Part shown: positions 12,318 to 24,142 of the stretch, piece by piece | How the letters are laid out: every line of letters begins with the position of its first letter | How positions within the stretch are numbered: position 1 is the stretch's first letter | Assembly: GCA_029721515.1 (NCBI GenBank) | Contig: CM056563.1 | Span: 22,778,954-22,842,953 of the forward strand | Source of the DNA: Synanceia verrucosa | Taxonomy: Eukaryota > Chordata > Actinopteri > Perciformes > Synanceiidae | Reading direction: 5' to 3' | DNA length: 64,000 nucleotides | The notes under the pieces: model-generated | What the model saw: only the letters and a program-made list of their open reading frames with translations | The model's database searches: none | What the model was told of the DNA's origin: nothing | Made by a program: the position numbers and the translations under genes

Positions 12318-13367
12318 GTAGGCCTGCCACATCTGTCTGCAGTTCGTTTGCACCTCCAAACATCTGTTAAGATATTGTATTATTATCCATGTGCATGTGT
12401 TATAAAATCAGGAAATAACAAGATAACAGAACATCATTGATTTGAATCTAGCATCTTCATGGTTTGAGTTCTGCTGTTTGAACTTAGTGAATTGTCTCCT
12501 TTGTACCAGGCAGCGTTTTCCATCACAACAGAGAGAGATTATTGACATGCATTTAGGCTCCTGATGAAATTAGGGCTCACTCCATAAAGGATTATTGAAT
12601 TAGGTGCAGCGCAGTAGGGAGGTCTTGTGATGCACATGCAGCAAAGCTGTTTGAGTCTGTTGAGGCTGAGTTTAGGCGCGGCTGCAGATTTCAGGAAGTA
12701 AAATCTACAAATGGAGGTAAAGCTAAACATATTCAGTTTGTTTAATTACTGGTCGTATTGCTAAATAGTGAAAGGTTTGTTAATTTTGCAGCTGGTATTG
12801 ATTGAATGCTTCTGAGGCTGAACACACATCTGCTTTGGTAAAGGATGTTTTTTGTTATATGACTGCTAAAAATGTGTGTGTTTTCAAATGTTTGGTACAA
12901 TCAATGAGAACACGAGTGTGTGAATGCCAAATTTGGCCAAAAGGAGACTTTGGCGGTTTTGTCACTCACTAAAGGATGTGGTGTAACTGTCACTCTGAGC
13001 TGCTTCCTCACAGCATGTGCAGCTCAGCTGATGGTAAATACAGTAGCATCATAGCTTCATACTGCTCTCTTGTACAGTTACATGTGAAATTACATCATTT
13101 AAGTAACAGAATTCAAAATTAAACAAAGATGAGAGGACATAGTCGCAGTCACAGACAGACTAGAGGAAGCAGTTGTGAAAGCTTTTGCTTCCTCTTTTTT
13201 TTGTAGTTTTTCCCTCATCTGTGTCATCAGTTTATTTCCACATGATACCTGCAGTACTAAACACAGAGGCAATTAAAACAGGTTACTGTATTTACTAACA
13301 GGTGTGTTTCCACCTTTAGAGACTACCTGTCCCCATGTGTTAACCATCACTTCCTGTCCAGTTCACC

Positions 13368-16300
13368 ATGTCCAGGAAGGTTGTGAGGTCCAGTAAGTTC
13401 CGTCACGTCTTTGGCCAGGCTGCAAAAGCTGACCAATGCTACGATGACATCCGAATCTCCCAGATGACATGGGACAGCAACTTCTGCTCCGTCAACCCCA
13501 AGTTTGTGGCCATGATTGTGGACGCCAGTGGAGGAGGAGCCTTCATGGTTTTGCCCTTGAACAAGGTGGGTGACGACAGGAAGCAGCCTGTTTGTACTGG
13601 CTTTAAGAAAAATGAGTGTCTGTCACTTGGCTCTCTGTCCTTCCCATCAGTGATCATTTCATATGTGTCTTTATTTCAACACCATGTGTGAATTCTGCCA
13701 GTCAGCCTCACACAGTCAGCTGAATAAGGAAGTTCGGTGGTGACTTTGAGTCTTTCTCCATGTCACTCGCTCTGCTGTCGAGACGTTTTCACCATATTAG
13801 GAGTTTGTTGTCAGCTCAGTGAGGTTCAGCAGGATGTGGCTTCAGCTCAGTCACTCTGCAGTCACATATTGAGCATGTCAGGTGGCTTCAAACTCCTTTA
13901 TTGCATTTACAAAAAAGTGGGGCATTGCAAACCAAACAATATCTGAATTTGTCAAAGTGTGTATTTTAGATCACAAAAAGAAAGTGTTACTTTTAAGCAT
14001 AAAAAAAGCTGCAGGCAGTGATGTTATGAGGTATAAAATATTGCTGTGTGTGATTCTGGTCTGGGGAAGGAAAGTTTTTATCGGTTTAATCAATTATATC
14101 ATTAGGAAATACTGTTATATACAAATGAGAAGTACTGCTACTAATAATAAATCATTCTAGATCATATTCTTCCTGCTAGGTTTCTGTCCTACCATCGTAT
14201 TTTGGCCTGTATGACTGTGAAAAAGGTATTAATTTGCAGTTCATGTGGAGTCTTGAGTTCAGCTTGGTGAAGCCTGTAGAATCCACATTATTCATGGTCT
14301 TATCTCTCTTGTTCTATATGACTCTCAGGAGAAAATGATTAGTTAAGGGACCAGTGGGCGTGAAATTGCAGAGAGATGTACTGCAGGGACGTGGGAATGG
14401 TCGTCCTGTTTTAAGACAAATATTAGTGCTTGTCGTGTTTGTCTCATCTCGCTTTAAGAACGAGTAATGTGTTAGGTTTTTTTGAAACAGTGTGCTGTGT
14501 GCTCTATTCGATGTTTTCCAATGGTCATGATAACCTGGGTCAGGCATGATGTTTTGAGCCCAGACTGGGTCATAGAAGGACAAGGATCCTGGATCTCCTC
14601 TCTAACCCACTTACCAGACATTGGAGTGATTGGAGTCATAGCTTTGTCCCACTTTGACAAAATCATCAAGTTCTTTCACTCCATCGTAGATGTGTGTCAT
14701 GTTTCTATTCACCATCCCTGTTGATGTTTGTGTCTCTGCAGACAGGACGTGTCGACATATCCTATCCCACCGTGTGCGGCCACACCGGGCCGGTCCTGGA
14801 CATCGAGTTTTGTCCTCACAATGACAACATCATTGCCAGTGGCTCTGAGGACTGCAGCGTCATGGTGGGTGTTTCAGTTCTCACTAATGTATGATGTGGT
14901 GTTGTGTTATATTGTCAGGCTGTAATGTGTCTTTTTTTTCCTCTGTAAATAGATCTGGGAGATCCCGGATGGTGGGCTGACCTCGGCGCTCACAGAACCT
15001 GTTGTCAAGTTGGACGGCCACACAAAACGTGTTGGCATCCTGAGCTGGCACCCCACCGCCCACAATGTGCTGATGAGTGCAGGTATTATTACACACAATA
15101 AGGTGTGTCTTAAAAATAAGAACCAGTGACAGGTAGAACATGTAGAAAATATGGAACATTGAGCTGGTAAGTAAGTAAACAAATGCATCTAAAAACTAAT
15201 AATGTAATAAGAACTGTCTAAATAAGCAACAGACCAGATGAAAAGTCACTAAACAACATAAGTGAACAAAATGGACTGACTGCTTTAACAAGATAACAGA
15301 AGTATTTCACATGTTGAGAAGTGGAAAACAGCGTCATTGCACAAAAATGAATACTGTTTTTCTACATATAGATTATAAGAAAGTTAAAGCGCTGTCTCCA
15401 CAGGAGTGTTTTGGCTCATGGTGTCTGTCCTGGTGTGACTGAGGACTGGATCAGTGTTGGTAGTAGAGTCTATCATGACCTGACAGAGTTCCTGGCTTCT
15501 AATTTATTATATAGGCTACTGTATGTTAGTATATATTAAATAAATGAGGAACTGTGCTGTGAGGTCACAGACTCACAGACACACCTCCGTTGAACAGGAA
15601 GTCACTAATACAGACAAAAGAATTATAGAAAATGTTGGATTAATTTCATTTACCACCTGTGGTGTCCATGCAGGCTGTGATAACGTGATCATCCTGTGGA
15701 ACGTGGCTCGTGGAGAGGCGGTGGTGAGGATCGACAGCGTTCACACCGACCTCATCTACAGCGCCTGCTGGAACCGGGACGGCTCCCAGATTCTCACCGC
15801 CTGCAAGGACAAGACCATGAGGGTGCTGGACCCACGCAAGGGCACCGTCCTCATCGTAGGTTTCCTCCTCTGATGTCTGAACAAGTCTTATGTTCCTCTG
15901 CAAACATCTGGAGCGACGCATGGACCAAAATGATCTGAATTTATTAATTCATTAATCATTTCATCCATCAAAGATCAGAAAATAATGAAATCACACTTAA
16001 AGTTTAACATGATGGTTTTTTCTGACTAAAACCTAAAGATATTCAGTTTACTAAAATAAAGAAAAAACAACAGGTTCAAACTTCCGGCAATTTTGCTTGA
16101 AAATGACTTTTAAATTGATTATTTGACAAATTGTTTCAGCTTTTATTATCATATGACAGTCTGATGAAACTAAATTAATTTTTACATTCTTGTGTCTTAA
16201 ATGGAACTGTTTTAATCAGCAGTGTTATCTATGGTAATTCAGAATTATTGACGTCTTCATTTATTTATATTCTTATTTTTAGCTCCAGCACAGGATAATA

Positions 16301-19300
16301 TTAACAAGAAGAAGGATGTGAATTACTGATGTCAGAAAAGAGAATTATTTGTTAGACTTATTTAAATGAAAGATAAGAGACTCTTTAATTTTTATTTAAA
16401 TGAAAGATAATATAATCCTTTATTCTTCCCACAAACAGGGAAATTATTTAATAATATTATAATTTGTCTACTCATAATGAGTAATTTTATTTCCACCCAG
16501 AAGCACTCAGAGCATATGAGTATCTAATTAACAATAATAATTCATTTTATTCATCAGAAGCTTCTCTGAACACTCAAAGACACTTTACATATTTATAAAT
16601 TCAAGCAGACAGTGACAGAACTTGTTTTATGTCATCTATATATATCAATCAAAAAATATTAATGTGCTTTGCTGATTTTTTCTGCTTTTTTTGTAATGGC
16701 TAACAACAATGATTATATTTTAGCATTAAAACTATCATTTTGATCAAAGAGCTTGTACATACTGGTGGATTAACCATCATAGAAATATTAAAAAATATAT
16801 TGGTATTCAGTAGGGCAGCAGTGGTAGAATAATAAATCTGTTAAGCTCTCTATATATAATATAAGAAGTCTATGGCTCTGTGTGTAACAGCTCTAACTGC
16901 TCCACCTCTACACCTACAGGAGAAGCAGAAACCTCATGAGGGCTCCAGGCCCATCAGGGCGGTGTTCGTCTCAGACAGGAAGGTCCTCACTACCGGCTTC
17001 AGTCGCATGAGTGAGAGACAGGTGGCGCTGTGGGACCTGGTGAGCACTTCTGTCACTTCCTTCTCCAGCTGAAAACCTCTGGCTCTTACTCTTAAAGCCC
17101 TACAACATGAAAAAAAAACACATTAACTGATTTATTTACTCAAAGTTTAAGCAGAGCTCATCAGGACTGTGTGGTGGTTATGGTCTGGTTCTGATCGAGT
17201 CCCAGAAATGTCAGCATGCTTTTCCTGGCTGGGTTCTTCAAACCAATGAGACCATCGTAGACCATAAAGAAAAACTCTTATAAAAGAGAACAGAGTAGAA
17301 GAGAATAGAATAGATCTTTATTGTCTTTGTCGTTAAACAATGAAAAGCACTTTAGTGGCTCTTCGCTTTAGCAGTGTGAAACATACATGAAATAGACAAT
17401 ATATGGCACATAAAAACAGAATGCAAATGGAGTAAATAGTGGGATTAATTCAAGATTCAAGAGTCTTTATTGTCATTATGCTCGCATAACGAAATTTTGT
17501 GAGTCTCGGGTCAAAATTCTTTAAATAAGAATTAAGAGGAGATGTAATATTTGCAGCAGAAAATATGTACAGCAATGAATATTGAATATGTGAATATATA
17601 TATGAATATATCAGGGCATAATTGAACGTGCATATCTAAAACATGTCATTGCAGAGGGCCTGTGAAGAATCCCTCCAAATGTTTTTGTTAAGACATAAAA
17701 ATACTTAACTTTGGTGTCAGATGTGGATTTCGAGCAATAATATTCTGTCTTGTTAGTAATGTGTAAAATTACTTAATTTTAGTAGATAAATGTGAAAACA
17801 TCTTTCTTGTGTTAAACTCTGGTCACACATCATTTTGCACAGTAAACTAAATTGATGATTAAAAAAAATGTTTTTTCAGACTTTATGTGAAAGTCTTGAC
17901 AGCAGGACTGTTTGTGGTTCTTTAAAAATGTTAATAATCAGTTGCTTGGGAGTTATTTACTGTAGTCACAGCACAGCTGTTTCACAACTGCCAGCTTTCA
18001 GCACTCAAAGTGGTGACGCTCTGCAACATCCCACATCGAGCTCAGCTGAATAAGTCCTTGGCTTACCTGCAGTCTGCTCTTCAGCCTCTTTCCACGTAGG
18101 ATTATCACACCTAGAACTTTTTGTTTCTGAATTTCTTTTAACAGAATAACTTGGCTGAGCCGCTGAACCTGCAGGAAGTGGACACCAGCAGCGGCGTCCT
18201 TCTGCCCTTTTTTGACCCGGACACTGGGATCGTCTACCTCTGTGGCAAAGTTAGAGTTAGATGTTGAAATAACCGTCTTTCTGCGTCTGTCTCACCCACA
18301 TGCAGCTGACTCTCACCTCGTTCTTCTCAGGGGGACAGCAGTTTTCGTTACTATGAGGTGACGGATGAAGCTCCTTATATCCACTTCCTGTCCATGTACA
18401 GCAGCAAGGAGAGCCAGAAGGGGATAGGGTGCATGCCCAAGAGGGGCCTGGAGGTCAACAAGTGTGAAATCATCAGGTAAAGACTCAGTGTTTTTAGCTG
18501 CACCAGCAGAACGCAGCCTGTCCACCACTTTGGTCCAGACAGCTCAACATTTACACAGTTCCTGTGGTTCCTTAAAAAGTCTTAAAACGTCTGAAATTAG
18601 TTAAGGTCTTTAAATTTACCATAACTGTCCTGTTGGTATTTTCAGGCGGTACGTTTAATGCCAATAGGAAAACACAGCACTGAGAGATTTACTGCACTTT
18701 TTAACATTATTTTTCATGTTTTCTTTGTTCTTGAAGTTGTTACGCCTTCAATTTATATCATTGTTGCAAGTGTTAAAGGGCTGAAAAAAAAAAAGTTATT
18801 AATCAGTTATCAGATTCTTTTCCTGCTAAATATTAATATCAGCATCGGTTGAGGTCTTAAAATTATTAAATTGGACTTTTTAAATGGTGCTGATTTATTT
18901 ATGATGGGAATATATAATAAATTTGTAGAGAGATTAATTTTCCCTCGCTGACTTTGATGATCCTCTGACTTTATGTCAGTTGCTGACTAAACTCTTTTAA
19001 AACTAATAATATCAACCTCAACTGCACTTTGTGTTTAGTGCTGATTAGTAAATGTGGAGTAATATTTACCACATTTATCGTCTTAGTTTAGCATGTTAGC
19101 ATGCTGACGGTAGCGTTTACCTCAGCACCTCTGTGCTCACAGAGCTGCTTGTTTACAGAATTTATAATATTTATGAAATATGTCCACTTCCTCCACTATG
19201 TGAAGCTCTGCTGACACAAGAACCTAAAATATTAACAAATATTTCTCCCTTCAGGTTCTACAAACTCCATGAGAAGAAATGTGAGCCCATAGTCATGACG

Positions 19301-20234
19301 GTGCCACGCAAGGTAAAATACACACAAGACAAAAACTTTGAGTCAAAGAGTTTGTAGTTTAAACTGAGTCTTCCTCTCTCTGCAGTCGGACCTGTTCCAG
19401 GAGGATCTGTACCCAGACACCATCGGTCCTGAGCCGTCAGTTGAAGCCGACGAATGGTTCCAAGGAAAAGACGGCCAGCCCCTTATGATCTCTCTAAAGG
19501 ATGGATTTGTAGCCACCACCAAAGCCAAGGAGTTCAAAGTCCACAAGAGCCTCCTGAAGACCACGACCGCCTCGGCCGGGACTCACCAGGATCACAGCGT
19601 GGTGAGACTTCTCAAGCTAAATACAAAGTCACAGTCTCTGTTTCACACGTTTCAGTGGGGGAATGCAAGTACAGTTACACAAGTATGGTAATTATTTATG
19701 CTTAGTTATACACCATTACATTTCAGTAGTATTTATTTCACAGCTGCTTCGTTTGATAATGTTTCACACACAAAGTTGAACTAAATTTCAACTTAAATAT
19801 AGAGTATGATGTGTTAGGGCTGCATGGAAACTAATTAAAAACTCCACAATGCACTTATATTATATATGTACATATCTACTGTATATACATACAGACACTC
19901 ACATATATAATGCTACTTTTAAATTTGGTAATTTAAATACATTTAAAATCTTCTGTACAGTTTTGGATGCAGAACTTTTACTTGTTACACTTATATAGAA
20001 GTAAAGTATCTGAGTACTCCTACAATTTTATTTTGGGCTTGAAAGTTAGTCCCACAAATGCATCCTGGACAGTAAATCTAGTATTAACCAGCTACTATCC
20101 TGCATGACATCCTAACTCCACCTGTGTGTCTGTCTGTTTCTCAGGAGGTTCAGTCCCTGAAGAAGGAGGTGAAAGACCTGAGAGCAGCGATAGAGGAGCT
20201 GACGAAGCGCGTGAAGGAGCTGGAGCGCAAATAA
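13368..20234 (+). CDS. coro1a: Coronin-1A-like actin-binding WD40 protein
   Basis: Ten coding exons: 13368-13565, 14742-14864, 14953-15082, 15674-15855, 16920-17039, 18145-18249, 18331-18476, 19255-19312, 19386-19601 and 20145-20234. Phases agree at every junction and the product is 455 aa (human CORO1A is 461). It opens with the coronin signature (SSKFRHVFGQ), followed by WD40 beta-propeller repeats (CGHTGPVLDIEFCPHNDN, SGSEDC, DGHTKRVGILSWHP, SAGCDNVIILWN), the coronin linker PRKSDLFQEDLYPDT and a C-terminal leucine-heptad coiled coil of about 29 aa. Coronins bind F-actin and tune Arp2/3 and cofilin; 1A is the leukocyte-enriched member. Residues favouring 1A over 1B/1C are AKADQCY, IRAVFVS, ERQVALWD, DTSSGVLLPFFDPDT and SSKESQ. 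The first coding exon starts at an acceptor only 6 nt before the ATG, so a non-coding upstream exon is expected. Confidence 0.93.
15950..16150 (-). repeat. Degenerate ATTAATCGAT-family repeat
   Basis: Contains ATTCAGTTTACT, CTTGAAAATGACT and TTATTTGACAAATTGTTTCAGC, phrases of the same family in the orientation of the 5560 copy. Sits in a coro1a intron. Confidence 0.5.
16640..16850 (-). repeat. Dispersed repeat, inverted partner of 4320-4565
   Basis: The reverse complement aligns with 4320-4565, including a 24-base identical core (16746-16769). Located in the coro1a intron before the exon at 16920. Confidence 0.6.
17285..17525 (+). repeat. Fragments of a fish LINE/SINE-type 3' tail
   Basis: Two neighbouring phrases, ATAGATCTTTATTGTCTTTG (near 17310) and AGAGTCTTTATTGTCATTATG followed by ACGAAATTTTG (near 17468-17505), resemble a conserved tail found in many teleost retroelement copies. 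Both are in a coro1a intron. Confidence 0.4.
18550..18880 (+). repeat. Dispersed repeat, direct partner of 33590-33970
   Basis: Shares a series of blocks in the same order with 33590-33970, such as TTTAAATTTACC, ATCATTGTTGCAAGTGT (18757-18773), AAAGGGCTGAAAAAA and TTTCCTGCTAAATAT. Located in a coro1a intron. Confidence 0.6.
19660..20030 (-). repeat. Degenerate AAGTA-type teleost repeat
   Basis: Contains AACTTTTACTTGTTACAC and GTAAAGTATCTGAGTACTCC, as in the 129-830 copy. It occupies the last coro1a intron. Confidence 0.4.
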
Positions 20235-20427
20235 TAGATAAAGAGAAGTTTGATAAACAAGGCAAAATAAATCAAAAGCAGAGAAACTGTGGAGCAGAGA
20301 GGTTTGGAGACAAAGGGAGAGATTGAACATTTATCTTTGGATCAAAGATTGAATTTGTTTATTTGGTTTGTCTAATCAATTTAAAAAAAAAAAAAAATCT
20401 CATTTTTAATATATGTTTTCAGTTTGA

Positions 20428-20433
20428 AATAAA
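20428..20433 (+). terminator. coro1a polyadenylation signal AATAAA
   Basis: Canonical AATAAA about 195 nt after the coro1a stop, followed within 30 nt by a TG/T-rich stretch. A second AATAAA is at 20482-20487. The claudin on the other strand ends close by, so the two genes are tail-to-tail. Confidence 0.6.
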
Positions 20434-20621
20434 ATCCTCTGTATTTTCAGAGTTGTGTTTAGACTTTTTTTTGTGAAGTGAAATAAACATGAAACACATC
20501 TTTGACGTACACAGAGTTTTAATCACTTATAATCATCATTGTACAAAATAAGAAACAAAACTAAAGTGTTTGAAATGCCATGTGGACGTTTGCAGATGCT
20601 CCCTGAGGCCTCCTGAGTGCC

Positions 20622-20627
20622 TTTATT
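20622..20627 (-). terminator. Claudin polyadenylation signal candidate (minus strand)
   Basis: TTTATT on the plus strand reads AATAAA on the minus strand, about 430 nt downstream of the claudin stop. A nearer alternative lies at 20800-20805. Either would leave under 400 nt between the convergent 3' ends of claudin and coro1a. Confidence 0.4.
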
Positions 20628-21057
20628 TACAGATGAGTTTGAGCAGCTTTTTTCTGACTCTGAATAATAGAAATAGAAACAGACAAGTGACAATTAACGG
20701 CGTACACATTTTCATAATCTTGAATTTTAAACTTATGTGGTTCTTCTAGAGACACTTTTGAGTCAAACTTTTCAAGGCAGCCATGATGTCACAGCTGGTT
20801 TTATTTCAAATAATCCCAATAAAACAGTTTTAATTAAAACAATCACAAAATGTGTGTAATTTAGAGCATCTGTCTTCTGTTCACTTTCAAATAGCGTATG
20901 GATAACCCAGCACCTAACAGAAAAACATCTTTAAAAATTATCACCAGAATTCAGTATTTACAGCAAAACAACCCCTGGTGTCATCTACTTTGTTTCTCCC
21001 CAGTCTTTGACGGACTAACCCTCCCTCTGCTGAACACCAGTCCCCTTCAAAAGGCCA

Positions 21058-22186
21058 CTACACATAGTTTTTGTTGGGGCCGGAGGCGCTGTTGCTGTAG
21101 TACTTGGCGGTTCCACCAGAGCCAGATTTGGGCCTGCTGAAGCAGCACAGCAGACCTCCACCCAGAAGGAGCAGCACGCCGGCGCCCCAGCCCACAAAGA
21201 TACAGGCTCCCAGCTCCTTCTTCTGGGTGGCGGGCACCAGGGGGTTGTTGAAGTTTCGCACCACGTTGTGAGCGGACCAGCTGACGGCGATGATCACCAG
21301 GAGGCCGGCCAGCAGCATGCCCACCCCGGACACCAGGCTGATTTTGGGCTTGACGTCTTCGTTCTCTATGCAGGTGGTGAAGTCGGCCCCGCAGAAGAGG
21401 ATGAGGAGGCTGAGGCAGCACAGCATGCAGCTGATGATGGTCATGGCTCGGGCGGCCTGCAGGTCAGAGGGCAGCACCAGCAGGGAGTCGTAGTTCTTGC
21501 ACTGCTGCTGTCCGGTACTCTGCACCACACAGCTGGTCCACAGGCCCTCCTGACTGCTCTGCTCACAGGGAAACACAGCTCAGTCATTTCATGCATCATT
21601 CATGCTCATGTACTGAGTATTTCCAGTTCAGCTTCAACTCTGAATATAAAGTTTATCTTGCACAAATTTAGATTTTTCACACTAAACATGGAACAAGTTC
21701 ATAAGATGCACAGTTTCTTTAAAGAAATAAAAAAAAGTTCAATTCTGACTATTATTTTAGGTAATTTAGTTAACAGAAACAAGTGTAATATGAGGCACTA
21801 ATTCATCAATTTAGATTCCCACAAATATATGATTTTTACAGCTTCATTCATCTTGAAAAGACACGTTTCAGCTACTATTTTTAGTTATATGATCCCTTAA
21901 TGTGTTATTTACAGCATCGGTGTGGTACGATGTCCCAGATTGTCCCAGTATTAGAAGACCTTGTTTCATGAGGTGAGTTTACGTCCCTTTCATACCTAAA
22001 AACTTTCTTCCCATTTATGACCTTTCATAACAAGAGGCTGGAGCTTTTCATCACCTGTGCAGTCACGATGTTGGATCCTGTGAAGGAGGACACTTTCCAT
22101 CGTGGGACGGCGCAGCAGACGATGCAGCCGATCAGGCCGAGGACGCCGAGGGACACACATACAATCTGGACTGCAACAGATCCCAT
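21058..22186 (-). CDS. Claudin (tight-junction tetraspan protein), claudin-4/6/9-like
   Basis: Two coding exons read on the minus strand: 22186-22055 (44 aa) and 21558-21058 (166 aa), product 210 aa. The claudin signature is complete at canonical positions: W30, G49-L50-W51, C54 and C64. Four hydrophobic helices are visible, and the protein ends in a Tyr-Val PDZ-binding motif (NKNYV). Claudins form the paracellular barrier or pores of epithelial tight junctions. The wording DLQAARAMT, ENEDVKPK and NPLVPATQKKELG places it in the claudin-3/4/6/9 group. In human, CLDN6 and CLDN9 lie near PAQR4, which agrees with the neighbour here, but fish claudins are heavily duplicated so no symbol is given. 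A 496-nt intron separates the exons. Just before the ATG the minus strand reads as a pyrimidine-rich tract ending in AG, so a non-coding 5' exon further upstream is likely. Confidence 0.9.
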
Positions 22187-24142
22187 CCTGTTCAAGGACA
22201 AAGAGGAGAGACGAATCAGAGGTGAGGTATGTGATAATTACAGCTGTCACGTTTCTGTTTTTTTTTTTTTCAACAAGTTTGGATATTTTTTTAATTGATT
22301 TATTCATTTCACTGCTCATGTATGACTTTAATGCTCCTGCTTCCTTCCTCTGAGTAGAGAGGAAACTTCAAATCTCCAGTACTGTGGTGTTGCTCTGGAT
22401 GTGTGGGGATTTTTGTTCGCATAGCTGAACACAAAAACAACCACTGGTCCCCTCTGACAGGCTTTCACAGGATTCTGTTGCTTCAGGCCACATTTTTAAA
22501 ACAAAGACATGTCCCAACATGTTCTGGTCTCTTGGATCTCCACCGGTTGGGCTGAACCACTCCCTCAGATCTTCAGACAATCTGCCTTTCTTATTTTTTT
22601 ATTTATTTTGGGTAACATCATGATTCATACGGCTGAAAATTAAAGTTTGAGTAAATAATGGAAGAATACTGAGCAGTTTATGGATTGTTTATGTCCAGTT
22701 TATGAACTTTTATGGATTTTTAAAAAATTATTCTTAGATTAAACATGTTAACAGTTTGATTGCTATTTATTTGAATTTGTGTTCAGATATTAGAAAAAAA
22801 AAATAACCAAATTAAAAGGAACAGCGTAAATGGAGCCAAAACTGAACTAACAATAAGTAAATAAATGAATCACATGCTTGTATTCTCTCTTAGTTTTTAT
22901 GCAGTGTATGCATAGATTTCCTTTTGTTTTCCATTCATACAGACTATCTTTTACCATCTGAACACATTTTGCTGCATGTATCATATTATAGATTCCCATT
23001 AGAGCTTGCTTCCCCTTAAATTTAATGAAAAACAGAGGAGAGCTAATAATCCAGTCTGGACAGAATAACTCAGATTGGATTTAGACCAGGACAAAAATAT
23101 CTCACTTTCAAGCATGTGTGACCCAGATCACAAACTTTCAGAGCAGATTGAACACTGAATCTCATCTAATGCAGGTCAGCGGATTTAAAATCAGAGGTTG
23201 TTGTTCATATCGCTGAAAAGACTTTATTCCCCTCAAAATTACTGATACTTTTATTAGAAACCTTTTGTTTTTCTTTCACCCTCTCACAGCCGTTTATTTC
23301 TATGTTTTTTGCTGCTGCACATAAAAAGTTATTCAACTAATCCTTTCATCCTCTGTCATTTCAAGCTTTCTTTTCAAGGCTCAGGCTGTTCAACTCAATA
23401 AAGGTGAATAAAAACGATGCCTACCTTTTATTCTGTGCTCTCAGATAGAAGAATTGGAAAATTAGGTGAAGGTTCTTCCTTGCTTCTGTGCGTTGGTTTG
23501 AAGATGCTGTTTTGTGATGTGCAAGTGTTGTGCAGGGACTGTGTGATAAGATGGGGTTTTGTAGAGGAATGTGAAGTGTAGGGTGGGGTTGTGCACAAGA
23601 GGGAAGGACCTGGAGACCAGACTGGACTTGTCTTATATGTACATGTTTCCCTCTCTTTTGCACATTAGACCTGAAGTGGAGTTCAGCACTGTGAATAAAC
23701 CTCCAGGGGAAAAAAAAACAAGTTGTGACGTCTCAGCATCAGCAGTGTTTGTTCAAAATCTATCAAAGGCTGAACACAGAAGTTGTGATGCTGATGCTGG
23801 GTGACTCATTGCAGTTGGAAATATCACGGGTTACCAGAAAAAAAAAAACTGAGTCATCGAGAGAGAAGATTTTTCTCTCTATGCTCCCAGTCCAAACAAA
23901 TAAAAGCCGCTACCTTACCTGCACATCCACCCCTACACCTACAGCTGCCTCTGTCGAAACTGGGATGACGAATGTGAGGAGACTAATTTGGGAAACCGAG
24001 ACAGTTTTGCGTAAGACTACAAGTGGTGTTTCATGGATCAAAGAAAATTAGGAAATTAAAAAAGGAATGTTGTGAAACCAAACAAGTGTATCCTTTATTA
24101 ACACATTCAGTAACATGCACACAGAGGTTTGTGTTATGAATA
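22187..24142. other. Claudin upstream intergenic region
   Basis: AT-rich at 22600-23050, then mixed. Apart from the AP-1 pair no gene, RNA or clear repeat was recognised. Confidence 0.5.
23800..23860 (-). promoter_or_regulatory. Pair of AP-1 (TRE) consensus sites upstream of the claudin
   Basis: TGACTCA at 23802-23808 and TGAGTCA at 23850-23856, about 1.6 kb upstream of the claudin start codon on its strand. A non-coding first exon and promoter could lie in this part, but no transcription start is visible. Confidence 0.2.

Larger units (their letters stand above)
6614..13361. other. paqr4 3' flank and coro1a upstream region
   Basis: Contains the paqr4 3' UTR (end uncertain), a poly(C) run at 8726-8735, the AAT array at 11 kb and a possible coro1a upstream exon near 12.3 kb. 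ORFs here are short, lack recognisable motifs and are judged to be chance. A 10-bp inverted repeat lies at 13162-13195. Confidence 0.5.

Noticed and set aside
13368..20234. Assignment of the coronin as coro1b or coro1c
   Set aside because: Several diagnostic residues (AKADQCY, AVFVS, SSGVLLPFFD) fit coronin-1A; 1B/1C have different residues at these sites as I recall them.
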